DNA of 64,000 bases, taken from Thioclava marina. GTDB lineage: Bacteria > Pseudomonadota > Alphaproteobacteria > Rhodobacterales > Rhodobacteraceae. Each line of letters starts with the position of its first letter. Within the stretch, counting starts at the first letter, position 1. Below are positions 15,994-24,367 of this stretch, one piece after another. The stretch covers positions 434,001-498,000 of the forward strand of contig NZ_MPZS01000003.1 in assembly GCF_002020135.1 (NCBI RefSeq). The letters run 5' to 3'. A model generated the notes under the pieces. It worked only from the letters and a program-made list of their open reading frames with translations, made no database searches and was not told where the DNA came from. The translations under genes and the position numbers were made by a program.

Positions 15994-16793
15994 CGCAGCT
16001 TCAGGGAAAGACCGCGCTGGTGACGGGATCGGTGCAGGGGATCGGGCTTGCGATCGCCGAGGCGCTGGCCGGGGCGGGGGCGCGGATCGCGCTGCACGGG
16101 CTGGCCGGTCCCGAACAGGTGTTCGAGGTTACGCAAAAGCTCAAGGCTGCGGGCGCGCCGGAGGTGAGGTTCTTCGATGCCGACATGGCCGACCCTGCGG
16201 CGATCGACGCGATGATGGATTCGGTGGCGGACTGGGGCGGGGCGGATATCCTCGTGAACAACGCGGGCATCCAGCGCACGGTGAGCCTGGCTGAGGCCGC
16301 GCCAGAGATCTGGGACGCGGTGATCGCGGTGAACCTGTCGGGCGCCTTTCACACGATGCGTCGCGCGCTGCCCGAGATGGCGGCGCAGGGCTATGGCCGG
16401 GTGATCAATATCGCCTCGGTGCACGGCCTTGTGGCCTCGGTCAACAAGGCGCCCTATGTGGCCTCGAAATTCGGTCTCGTCGGGATGAGCCGGGTCGCGG
16501 CTTTGGAATATGCGACCGCGGGCAGCAAGGCCTCTGGCGGGGTGACGGTCAATTGCATCTGCCCGGGTTGGACCGAAACCGAGATCCTCGCGCCCCAGAT
16601 CGCCGAGCGGGCCTCTGCCCATGGCGGGGATCGCGCGGCGGGGGTGGCAGCGCTTCTGGCCGAGAAGCAGCCGACGCAACGAATGTCGGACCCGTCCGAG
16701 ATCGGGGCGCTCGCGCTGTGGCTCTGCGCGCCGATCGCCCATAACGTGACCGGAACCTCGATCCCGGTCGATGGGGGCTGGACGACGCAGTAG
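15990..16793 (+). CDS. Short-chain dehydrogenase, 3-hydroxybutyrate dehydrogenase-like
   Basis: Classical SDR of 267 residues. It has TGSVQGIG for NAD binding, NNAGIQ, and the Ser-Tyr-Lys triad in NIASVHGLVASVNKAPYVASKFG. ASVHGLVAS...KAPYVASK and the C-terminal PVDGGWTTQ resemble bacterial 3-hydroxybutyrate dehydrogenases. Within this operon it could equally oxidise a different 3-hydroxyacyl substrate before the thiolase step. The start ATG 15990 overlaps the ligase stop, with GGAGGAGAGAG upstream. A GC-rich hairpin follows. Confidence 0.82.
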   Translation: MTQLQGKTALVTGSVQGIGLAIAEALAGAGARIALHGLAGPEQVFEVTQKLKAAGAPEVRFFDADMADPAAIDAMMDSVADWGGADILVNNAGIQRTVSLAEAAPEIWDAVIAVNLSGAFHTMRRALPEMAAQGYGRVINIASVHGLVASVNKAPYVASKFGLVGMSRVAALEYATAGSKASGGVTVNCICPGWTETEILAPQIAERASAHGGDRAAGVAALLAEKQPTQRMSDPSEIGALALWLCAPIAHNVTGTSIPVDGGWTTQ

Positions 16794-16800
16794 GGCGGTG

Positions 16801-16822
16801 CCGGGGGGCAGGCGCCCCCCGG
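16801..16822. terminator. Bidirectional GC-rich hairpin between convergent genes
   Basis: CCGGGGGGC (16801-16809) pairs perfectly with GCCCCCCGG (16814-16822) around AGGC. It lies in the 30-base gap between the SDR gene and the convergent cytochrome-like gene. Confidence 0.65.
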
Positions 16823-16823
16823 A

Positions 16824-18437
16824 TCACTCTCCCCAGTTCAGCCGGATATCGTGGCGGTAGCGATACTGCGGCGGCAGCGTCGGCGCCGTGGCTTCGTCGA
16901 TCTCGGCATGGACATTGGCAGGCGGCGTCACCGTCGCGTCGCGCCCGAAGAGGAAGCTCTGCTCGACCACGAGCACCCGATAGGCCTTGTTCAGCGCCAG
17001 CGCGCGCTCGCGCGAGGGGGTGATGAGATCATAGACCGTCTTGCCCGCCATCGCCTCGGTGTTGACGCGGCCATCGGGCGTGAACCAGCGCGCGATCATC
17101 TCGGTATTGGAGCGAAATTCATCCCCGCCGCCGCTGCGTTCGAGATATTGCGCGATCTCGCCCATGCTCTCGCCCAGATTGGGCACGTCGCGCTGGCTGT
17201 GCAGGTCGATATAGCCCCAGCCCTTCGCCCCGGTGATCTTGCGCGGGAAAGCCCAGGTCTGGTCGATATTGGCGCCCGTCGTAGTGTGGCAGCCGCGGCA
17301 GAAGAACAGCTCTTCATTGGTCTGGCGGCGCAGGCGGCCCGTCTCGTCCTCGATGAAGGCCAGAAGCGTCCAGCCCATGCCGTTATCCATCCCCTTGTCG
17401 CCAAGGTCGACATAGCGCGGCAGATTCTCGTCGAGCTTTTCCTGACGTTCATTGCCATAGCGCGAGGCGATCTGCGGGATCGAGAGGGCGCGGGTCTTCA
17501 CCATGTAGCGCAGTTCCTTCATGCGCGGCGGTGTGGTGATCGCGTCATTCTCGCCAAGCCCCACATATCGCACGGAATGCAGGAATTCGGTGCCTTCGGG
17601 GTAGAGCATCCGCTGCACGGGCTCATCCGAGGCCGCCCCGAGATAATGCGCGCTGCGCTTGATCGTGGCCGTTTTCCCGAGCGTCCCGTCGCCATCGAGA
17701 TCCACGCCGAGCGCGGCTTCATCGACCTCGGGCATGCTGATCGCGTCACGGTCCTGAAAGGCCATCTCCAGAAGCGCGAGATTGGCGAAGTAGAGATCAC
17801 GGCTCTTGCGCCCGTCCGTGTCCGTGTAGAACGGCGCGGGCAGGCGGATCAGCACGTCATCGGTCGAGCCGTTCGTGGGCCAGAAAGTCGAGGGCTGCGG
17901 TTTGTAATTGAACGCGACCCACCACGAGCCATCCCGCGCGAGGCCATCGGCGTCGAAGGCGCCTGCGCCGTCGGCATAGCCATCCAGATCCGGGATCCAG
18001 CCCTCGAAGCCTTCCGCGCGCAGGCGTCCGGCCAGATCGGAATAATTGTCCTGTCCGATCCAGTCGAGGATCGCCGCATCCGAAATCGCCGCGACCTTGG
18101 CCGAACGGTCGATGAAGAGATTGGCGTAATGGTTGGTCATGCCCGCTTCCGAGAAAGCGTATTCCGCCTGCAAACCGCCGTCCTGCATGAAATTGGGGCG
18201 CTCCCGGTCGGTGTTCGACTGGTGGCAGACATAGCAGGGATTATAGCGCCCCTCGATCTCGGTGTAGCATTGCGGCGGGATCGGGGCCTCGGGATTGTAG
18301 CGCCGTCCGGCCTCGGCGAGATCCTCGGAGGCAGGCCGCAGCGCCATCAGCGCGGCGGTGTCGAGCTTCGAGAGCGGTTGCGCGGCGGCCGCGAGCGGGG
18401 AGAGGGCGAGAAGCGCGCTCGCCAGACGATACAGCAT
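16824..18437 (-). CDS. Exported protein with two CXXCH haem c motifs, function unknown
   Basis: A 537-residue protein with a Sec signal (MLYRLASALLALSPLAAAAQ). Two haem c sites are seen: CYVCH (Cys68, Cys71, His72) and CRGCH (Cys380, Cys383, His384). Between them is an EF-hand-like Asp loop (VDLDGDGTLGK, about 246-256). The long segment between haem motifs is not like standard cytochrome c domains and I do not recognise the family. It lies 75 bases downstream of phoX on the same strand, behind a strong hairpin, so it is probably read at a lower level with phoX. A periplasmic redox role is inferred. Confidence 0.75.
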   Translation of the reverse strand: MLYRLASALLALSPLAAAAQPLSKLDTAALMALRPASEDLAEAGRRYNPEAPIPPQCYTEIEGRYNPCYVCHQSNTDRERPNFMQDGGLQAEYAFSEAGMTNHYANLFIDRSAKVAAISDAAILDWIGQDNYSDLAGRLRAEGFEGWIPDLDGYADGAGAFDADGLARDGSWWVAFNYKPQPSTFWPTNGSTDDVLIRLPAPFYTDTDGRKSRDLYFANLALLEMAFQDRDAISMPEVDEAALGVDLDGDGTLGKTATIKRSAHYLGAASDEPVQRMLYPEGTEFLHSVRYVGLGENDAITTPPRMKELRYMVKTRALSIPQIASRYGNERQEKLDENLPRYVDLGDKGMDNGMGWTLLAFIEDETGRLRRQTNEELFFCRGCHTTTGANIDQTWAFPRKITGAKGWGYIDLHSQRDVPNLGESMGEIAQYLERSGGGDEFRSNTEMIARWFTPDGRVNTEAMAGKTVYDLITPSRERALALNKAYRVLVVEQSFLFGRDATVTPPANVHAEIDEATAPTLPPQYRYRHDIRLNWGE

Positions 18438-18463
18438 GACAGTCTCGGGCTTGGAAAATGATA

Positions 18464-18492
18464 ACCGGGGGCAGGTCGTGCCCGCCCCCGGT
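18464..18492 (-). terminator. Terminator/attenuator after phoX
   Basis: ACCGGGGGC (18464-18472) and GCCCCCGGT (18484-18492) form a perfect 9-bp stem with an 11-nt loop. On the minus strand it is followed by TTATCATTTTCC, a moderate T-rich tail. It lies between phoX and the two-haem gene. Confidence 0.6.
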
Positions 18493-18512
18493 CGGATGTT
18501 TTCGGACGAGGC

Positions 18513-20075
18513 TTACATCGCGCTGCGATCGGGGGTGTAGAGCCACATCGCGTTGTTCTCGTGATGGCCGGTATCCTCACCGATCAGCACCTGGCCCGAG
18601 GGCAGGACGACGATGTTGTCGGGGTTCGAGATCGCGTTCACGTCGCAGGCATTGGTTTCGGCGTTCTTGTCATACGCGCCACCCGCCACGGCCGGGATCA
18701 TCGTCGCGACGTTATAGGCCGCGTCGAGCTTCATCTCGTAGACGACGCCGCACTTGTTCTCGGCGACCTGCACGTCGCCCTTGTCATCGGCCATGCCCTT
18801 GGCGACTTCCGACATCGCCATGTACATGTAGGGGACCGAGCCGTCGGCCGCCGCGTCGAAGTTGATGTTCACGCCTTCCATCTTGCGGAATTCGGCGGTC
18901 GCACCCTTGGCCTTGGCGGCCTTGCGGCTTTCGAGGAAGGCCGCGCGGTCGTCTTTCGCTTCGCCCTTCGCCCAGGCTACGACGTCTTCGTCGGAGATGT
19001 AGGAGCTCTTGCCTTCGGCGTAATCGGCCTGGGTGATACCGTCATAGTCCGCGATCCACGCGGCGATATCGGCTTCGGTGCCATGGGCCAGCTCGATCCA
19101 TTCGACATCGAACCCGCTTTCGGCCGCGGCGGTGCCCGGAGCGGTCTTCTGGGTCATCTTCGCGGCGTAGAGCGTGCCGGCCGAAAGATCGCCCGCCTCA
19201 TCGGCGACGAATTTGAAGAACACGACATTGGTGCCGTCATCGGAGAGATAGACCGTCTTGCGATCGGGCATCACCACCGAGTTCTCATGCGAGAAGCGAC
19301 CCATCGCGAAACGCTTGACCGGGGTGGCCTGACCCGCCGGATCGGCGATCTCGACGATGAAGCCGTAGCGGTAGGGGTTCGGATACTGGCCCAGATACTG
19401 CTCGAGCCCGGCCACATCGCCGATCTCTTCGAAGTTCGGGTTGTTCCAGTCGGCGGTTTCGTCGAAATACAGCTCTTCCGAGCTGAGCGGCGTGTTCCAG
19501 GGCGAGAGGGTGCCGAAGCAGTTCACCCAGGTGCCGTGCACAGCCGAGAAGTCGAGCATCATCGCGTCATTGGCGTCCGCGCTCCAGGTGCCGTCGGCCG
19601 CACGCGACAGCTTCACCCGCGACATGCCGCCGGGACGGTCTTCCCAGTTGGTGAAGAGATAGCCCGCATCCTCGCCGGTCGCGACGAAGGCGTTGAAGTC
19701 GGGATCGTTCGACGAGAGGATCTCGCCTTCCGCGTTGGTGATCTTGCCGATCTTGTCGAAGTCGCCTTCCTGCACCAGCACCTGGTATTTGCCCAGCGAG
19801 GTCTTCACGACTTTCTTGTCGTCGCCTTCGGGAACGTCCGACGCCTTGGCCTTGAAATCCGCATTCGAGACGACGCCGATCGTCGCTTTGGCAAATTCGT
19901 TGCCCATGTCGTCGGCGGGGTGCTGGACGTTGAAGAACAGGTCGCCCTTTTCGAGGAACATGCCGGTGATCTCGCCGCCCAGCGGCACGGTGACCACGCG
20001 GGTGAGGGTCTCGGCAAGGACCGGCGTGCTCAACGCGGTCGACAGGACGAGCGAGGAAAGAAGAGTGGATTTCAT
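18513..20075 (-). CDS. phoX: PhoX family (DUF839) phosphatase-like protein
   Basis: Periplasmic Ca/Fe-type alkaline phosphatase family, releasing phosphate from organic esters. It has 520 residues with a Sec-type signal (MKSTLLSSLVLSTALSTPVLAET). Canonical PhoX enzymes use a twin-arginine signal, which is absent here. Family marks are WVNCFGTLSPWNTPLSSEE (the NC..TPWGT...EE motif with its conserved Cys), GRFSHENSVVMPD and a C-terminal GEDTGHHENNAMW. The start ATG 20073-20075 has GGGAG upstream. It is divergent from pstSCAB, and a Pho-box-like site lies 70 bases upstream. The family call is firm, but catalytic activity is not proven by the residues I can see. Confidence 0.8.
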   Translation of the reverse strand: MKSTLLSSLVLSTALSTPVLAETLTRVVTVPLGGEITGMFLEKGDLFFNVQHPADDMGNEFAKATIGVVSNADFKAKASDVPEGDDKKVVKTSLGKYQVLVQEGDFDKIGKITNAEGEILSSNDPDFNAFVATGEDAGYLFTNWEDRPGGMSRVKLSRAADGTWSADANDAMMLDFSAVHGTWVNCFGTLSPWNTPLSSEELYFDETADWNNPNFEEIGDVAGLEQYLGQYPNPYRYGFIVEIADPAGQATPVKRFAMGRFSHENSVVMPDRKTVYLSDDGTNVVFFKFVADEAGDLSAGTLYAAKMTQKTAPGTAAAESGFDVEWIELAHGTEADIAAWIADYDGITQADYAEGKSSYISDEDVVAWAKGEAKDDRAAFLESRKAAKAKGATAEFRKMEGVNINFDAAADGSVPYMYMAMSEVAKGMADDKGDVQVAENKCGVVYEMKLDAAYNVATMIPAVAGGAYDKNAETNACDVNAISNPDNIVVLPSGQVLIGEDTGHHENNAMWLYTPDRSAM

Positions 20076-20144
20076 GATGCGGCTCCCAGAGTTATCGCTA
20101 CGGGGGGCTTTAGGGGGCGATTGTATCGGATTCCTCACGAACAG

Positions 20145-20162
20145 ATAACAGAACTGTGAAAC
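20145..20162 (-). promoter_or_regulatory. Candidate Pho box for phoX
   Basis: Read on the minus strand the site is GTTTCAC-AGTT-CTGTTAT, a 7-4-7 direct repeat matching the PhoB consensus CTGTCAT-N4-CTGTCAT at most positions. It ends 70 bases before the phoX start. Confidence 0.45.
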
Positions 20163-20478
20163 CCAAGGGACGGGGAAACGCGCTTGCCAAACTGCGCGGT
20201 GATCCGCCTTTCACGAGGGGGAAATCGCCGGGCAAGCGGCTTTCGCGAGGCCCGACCCTGCGCCTGTGCATCACAAAACGACGAGATTTCCCGGCCTTTG
20301 GCAGAGGGATCTTGCGGATTTTTTGGCGGCCTCCCGGAAATGAGATCGGATGTGTTCTCTTCCGTGTTCCCTCAGGGAATTGAAATGGCAGGAAAAAATC
20401 TTTCGCAATGGGTATCTGGGGGCGACGCTCTGCGCGGTGAGTCTCGGCGCAGTATCACGCCCGTTCACCGCTGCGCGA
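20163..20478. other. Unassigned part of the phoX-pstS divergent region
   Basis: About 315 bases between the two Pho-box-like sites. Short open frames exist on both strands but none has a ribosome site or protein-like composition. No hairpin stands out. Confidence 0.5.
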
Positions 20479-20496
20479 TTGTTACATGGCTGTCAG
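20479..20496 (+). promoter_or_regulatory. Candidate Pho box for pstSCAB
   Basis: TTGTTAC-ATGG-CTGTCAG is a 7-4-7 direct repeat. The second half matches the PhoB half-site CTGTCAT at six of seven bases. It lies 82 bases upstream of the pstS start, as expected for a PhoB-activated promoter. Confidence 0.6.
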
Positions 20497-20578
20497 AAAG
20501 CGCGCCCAGACCGGGTGGCAACGAAACGGGGTGCTCTCGTTTCGGCGTGAAATGACAGACAACGAGGATCGTTATCCC

Positions 20579-21631
20579 ATGTTCAAATCCCGTCTTTCCC
20601 TCACCGCCGTGATCGCCGGTGCTTCGCTGGTCTCGGCTGTCGCGGCGCAGGCTGGCGACATCTCGGGCGCTGGCGCGACCTTCCCTTATCCGATCTATTC
20701 GGACTGGGCGAAAACCTACAAGGAAAAGACCGGCACCGGGCTCAACTATCAGGCCATCGGCTCGGGCGGCGGCATCAAGCAGATCGAGGCCCGCACCGTG
20801 ACCTTCGGCGCCTCCGACAAGCCGCTGGGCGGCGATGAGCTGAAGGCCAATACGCTCGTGCAATTCCCGACCGTGATGGGCGGCATCGTCCCGGTCGTGA
20901 ATGTCGACGGCATCAAGCCGGGTGAGCTGGTGCTTGATGGCGCGACGCTGGCCAAGATCTACGAAGGCAAGATTACCAAGTGGAACGATCCGGCCATCGC
21001 CAAGCTCAACGAAGGCGTGAAGCTGCCCGACGCGGCGATCGCGGTCGTCCACCGTTCGGACGGATCGGGCACCACCTTCAACTTCACCTACTATCTCGCT
21101 GCCGTCGATCAGGGCTGGAAGGACGATATCGGCGTCTCGACCGCGGTCGAATGGCCGGTGGGTCTGGGTGCGAAAGGCAACCAGGGCGTCGCCGCCAACG
21201 TCGATCAGACGAAGAACTCGATCGGCTATGTCGAATATGCCTACGCGCTGCAAAACCACATGACCTACACGGACATGATCAACAAGGACGGCAAGCGCGT
21301 GGCGCCCAAGGCCGACGCCTTCGCTGCGGCCGCCGCCAATGCCGACTGGTCGAGCCAGCCGGGCTTCGGTGTGATCCTCGCCAACCAGCCGGGCGAGGCG
21401 ACCTGGCCGATGACGGCAGCGACCTTCATCCTGATGCATTCGGATGCCAAGGACGGCGCGGCGTCGGCTGACGCCCTGAAGTTCTTCGACTGGGCTTATG
21501 CGAATGGCGGCGCGGCTGCGGCCAAACTCGACTATATCCCGATGCCCGCCTCGGTCGTTTCGCAGATCAAGGCGGAATGGACGCAGATCAAGGGCAAGGA
21601 CGGTGCCTCGGTCTGGGCGATGAACAACTGA
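20579..21631 (+). CDS. pstS: Phosphate-binding periplasmic protein
   Basis: High-affinity phosphate receptor of the Pst importer, 350 residues. A Sec signal (MFKSRLSLTAVIAGASLVSAVAAQA) precedes the PstS domain: ISGAGATFPYPIYSDWAKTY, NYQAIGSGGGIKQI, FGASDKPL and HRSDGSGTTFNFTYYL supply the phosphate-binding Ser/Thr/Asp/Arg set. The start ATG 20579 has GAGG eleven bases upstream; an open frame back to 20486 has no signal and overlaps the Pho box. First gene of pstSCAB; a terminator-like stem follows. Confidence 0.93.
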   Translation: MFKSRLSLTAVIAGASLVSAVAAQAGDISGAGATFPYPIYSDWAKTYKEKTGTGLNYQAIGSGGGIKQIEARTVTFGASDKPLGGDELKANTLVQFPTVMGGIVPVVNVDGIKPGELVLDGATLAKIYEGKITKWNDPAIAKLNEGVKLPDAAIAVVHRSDGSGTTFNFTYYLAAVDQGWKDDIGVSTAVEWPVGLGAKGNQGVAANVDQTKNSIGYVEYAYALQNHMTYTDMINKDGKRVAPKADAFAAAAANADWSSQPGFGVILANQPGEATWPMTAATFILMHSDAKDGAASADALKFFDWAYANGGAAAAKLDYIPMPASVVSQIKAEWTQIKGKDGASVWAMNN

Positions 21632-21655
21632 TCGCACGATCCCCCGCATGATCTC

Positions 21656-21681
21656 GGGAGGGCTGTTTCGGCGGCCCTCCC
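21656..21681 (+). terminator. Intra-operon stem between pstS and pstC
   Basis: GGGAGGGC (21656-21663) and GCCCTCCC (21674-21681) pair perfectly, followed by TTTG. Partial termination here would give more PstS than membrane components. Confidence 0.6.
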
Positions 21682-21707
21682 TTTGCCCGTTTTGAAGGGA
21701 GTGCAGA

Positions 21708-22676
21708 ATGAGCGTCGTGACTGAGTTTGAGGCAGGTCCGCGCGCGGCCAACCCGGCGGCGCGATCCGATCGGGTCTTCGGCACGCTGACCTTTGCTGCC
21801 GCCGTGGTGGTGCTGTTGACCCTGCTGGGCGTGTTCGTCTCGCTGGCCATGGGTGCCTGGCCCGCCTTCCAGCATTTCGGAGCGAGCTTCCTTGTGACGG
21901 CGAAATGGAACCCGGTGACCGACAGGTTCGGCGCGCTGGCCCCGCTTTATGGCACGGTGGTCACCTCCGTGATCGCGATGCTGATCGCGGTGCCGGTGGG
22001 GCTCGGGATCGCGATTTTCCTGACCGAGACGTGCCCGCGCATCCTCCGCCGCCCGCTGGGGATCGCGATCGAGCTGCTCGCGGGTATCCCCTCGATCATC
22101 TACGGCATCTGGGGGCTCTTCGTCTTCGCGCCCTTCATGCAATCGGTGGTGCAGCCCGCGCTGATCGACACGCTGGGGCAGGTGCCGCTGATCGGCACGC
22201 TGTTTTCGGGCGCGCCCTACGGGATCGGGATGCTGACCGCCGGGCTCATCCTCGCGATAATGGTTCTGCCCTTCATCGCCTCGCTGGCGCGCGACATCTT
22301 CCTGACCGTGCCCGACATGCTGCGCGAGAGCGCCTATGGGCTCGGCATGACCCGCTGGGAGGTCAACCGCCATATCGTCATCCCGCATGTGCGCACGGCG
22401 CTGGTGGGGGGCATCATGCTCTCGCTTGGGCGCGCCTTGGGTGAGACGATGGCCGTGACCTTCGTGATCGGCAACGCGCACCGGATTTCCGCCTCGATCC
22501 TGCAACCGGGCACGACGATCTCGGCCGCGATCGCGAATGAGTTCACCGAGGCGACGACGCCGCTTTACACCGCCTCGCTGATCGCGCTGGGGCTGGTGCT
22601 GTTCATCCTCACCTTCATCGTTCTGGCCGCAGCCCAATTCCTGCTGCGCCGGATGAAGCAGAAATCGGGAGTGTGA
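21708..22676 (+). CDS. pstC: Phosphate ABC transporter permease
   Basis: Inner-membrane subunit, 322 residues with six hydrophobic segments. Family motifs include LYGTVVTSVIAMLIAVPVG, ELLAGIPSIIYGIWGLF and the ATPase-contact loop LRESAYGLGMTRWEVNRHIVIPHVRTALVGG. The start ATG 21708 has GAAGGGA upstream. pstA begins four bases after the stop. Confidence 0.92.
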   Translation: MSVVTEFEAGPRAANPAARSDRVFGTLTFAAAVVVLLTLLGVFVSLAMGAWPAFQHFGASFLVTAKWNPVTDRFGALAPLYGTVVTSVIAMLIAVPVGLGIAIFLTETCPRILRRPLGIAIELLAGIPSIIYGIWGLFVFAPFMQSVVQPALIDTLGQVPLIGTLFSGAPYGIGMLTAGLILAIMVLPFIASLARDIFLTVPDMLRESAYGLGMTRWEVNRHIVIPHVRTALVGGIMLSLGRALGETMAVTFVIGNAHRISASILQPGTTISAAIANEFTEATTPLYTASLIALGLVLFILTFIVLAAAQFLLRRMKQKSGV

Positions 22677-22679
22677 GCG

Positions 22680-23519
22680 ATGGCCTCCATGACCCGCAGA
22701 AAAGCCGTGAACGCGGTGATGATGGCGCTGAGCACCGGGGCCGCCGCGCTGGGATTGTTCGTGCTTGCCGTGATCCTGATCCACCTTGTCGCGAAGGGGG
22801 CGGGTGCGCTGAACCTCGCCGTGTTCACGCAGGATACGCCCGCGCCGATGGATGCGGGAGGCTTGCGCAACGCGATCCTCGGCTCGTTGATCATGTCCGC
22901 GATCGCGGTGACGATTGGGACGCCGATCGGCATCCTCGCAGGGACCTATATGGCCGAATACGGGCGGTTCTCGAAGCTCACCAAAGTGATCCGCTTCGTC
23001 AATGACATCCTGCTCTCGGCGCCTTCGATCGTCGTGGGCCTCTTCGTCTATCAGCTCCTTGTCGTCACGCTGGGGCATTTCTCGGCGTTGGCGGGGGCGG
23101 TGGCACTGGCGATCCTCGTGATCCCGATCGTGGTGCGCACCACCGAGGACATGCTGCTGCTGGTGCCCGATCAACTGCGCGAGGCCGGGCTTGCGATGGG
23201 CGCGCCGCGCTGGGTGGTGATCCGAACCATTGCCTACAAGGCCGCCCGCGCGGGCATGGTGACGGGCGTGCTGCTCGCCATCGCGCGGATCTCGGGTGAG
23301 ACAGCGCCGCTTCTGTTCACGGCATTGTCGAACAACTTCTTCAGCCTGAACCTCACGCAGCCGATGGCCTCGCTACCGATCACCATCTTCCAATTCGCGC
23401 TGTCGCCTTACGACAACTGGCAATCCCTCGCCTGGGCAGGCGCGCTTCTCATCACCGTCGCGGTGCTGGCGCTGTCGATCATCGCCCGCCTCGTCACCTC
23501 CCGAAAGGAGAAAGCCTGA
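22680..23519 (+). CDS. pstA: Phosphate ABC transporter permease
   Basis: Second inner-membrane subunit, 279 residues. It shows the PstA pattern [37 protein letters not shown] and the EAA-like loop [27 protein letters not shown]. The stop overlaps the pstB start by one base, indicating coupling. Confidence 0.92.
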   Translation: MASMTRRKAVNAVMMALSTGAAALGLFVLAVILIHLVAKGAGALNLAVFTQDTPAPMDAGGLRNAILGSLIMSAIAVTIGTPIGILAGTYMAEYGRFSKLTKVIRFVNDILLSAPSIVVGLFVYQLLVVTLGHFSALAGAVALAILVIPIVVRTTEDMLLLVPDQLREAGLAMGAPRWVVIRTIAYKAARAGMVTGVLLAIARISGETAPLLFTALSNNFFSLNLTQPMASLPITIFQFALSPYDNWQSLAWAGALLITVAVLALSIIARLVTSRKEKA

Positions 23520-24328
23520 TGGATACGCTCATTCGCGACCGCTCTCCGCTCACGTTCCACGACATCGACCCGGCACCGAAGCCGCGCATCGCGATCCGCA
23601 ATCTCGAGTTCTTCTACGGCAACACCCGGGCGCTGAAAGGCATCGACCTCGATCTGCCGGAAAACCGCGTGACCGCCTTCATCGGTCCTTCGGGCTGTGG
23701 GAAATCGACCCTGCTGCGGGTGCTGAACCGGATGTATGACCTCTATCCGAACCAAACCGCGACGGGCGAGGTGCTGCTCGACGGAAAGAACATCCTTGCG
23801 AAGGGCACGGACCTGAACCGGCTGCGCACCAAGGTCGGGATGGTGTTCCAGAAGCCCACGCCCTTCCCGATGACGATCCATGAGAACATCGCCTTCGGTC
23901 TGCGACTGATGGGCACCGCGAAATCCGAAATCGACGACCGGATCGAGGCGGCCTTGCGCGGCGCGGCGCTGTGGGAAGAGGTGAAGGACAAGCTGCAAGC
24001 CTCGGGTCAGTCGCTCTCGGGCGGCCAGCAGCAGCGCCTTTGCATCGCGCGCACGATCGCGGTGGAGCCCGAGGTGATCTTGCTGGACGAACCCGCCTCG
24101 GCGCTCGACCCGATCTCGACGGGCAAGATCGAGGAAACGATCCATCAACTGAAGGAAAGCTTCACCATCGCCATCGTCACCCACAACATGCAGCAGGCGA
24201 GCCGCGTCAGCGACCGCACCGCCTTCATGTATCTGGGCGAGCTGATCGAGGCAGGCGAGACCGCGCAGATCTTCACCCGGCCTCGCGAGGAGCGGACCTC
24301 GGATTACATCACAGGCCGGTTCGGCTGA
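23519..24328 (+). CDS. pstB: Phosphate ABC transporter ATPase
   Basis: Cytoplasmic ATPase, 269 residues. Walker A is [12 protein letters not shown], the signature [13 protein letters not shown], Walker [16 protein letters not shown], and the switch His is in THNMQQASR. It is the last gene of the operon: no phoU, phoB or phoR follows, as the next gene is convergent adiA behind a hairpin at 24342-24362. Confidence 0.93.
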   Translation: MDTLIRDRSPLTFHDIDPAPKPRIAIRNLEFFYGNTRALKGIDLDLPENRVTAFIGPSGCGKSTLLRVLNRMYDLYPNQTATGEVLLDGKNILAKGTDLNRLRTKVGMVFQKPTPFPMTIHENIAFGLRLMGTAKSEIDDRIEAALRGAALWEEVKDKLQASGQSLSGGQQQRLCIARTIAVEPEVILLDEPASALDPISTGKIEETIHQLKESFTIAIVTHNMQQASRVSDRTAFMYLGELIEAGETAQIFTRPREERTSDYITGRFG

Positions 24329-24341
24329 CAAAGGTTGGGCA

Positions 24342-24362
24342 GGGGGCGCAACGCGCGCCCCC
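24342..24362. terminator. Bidirectional hairpin between pstB and adiA
   Basis: GGGGGCGC (24342-24349) pairs with GCGCCCCC (24355-24362), with a 5-nt loop. It lies in the 39-base gap between convergent genes. Confidence 0.65.
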
Positions 24363-24367
24363 GCGCC

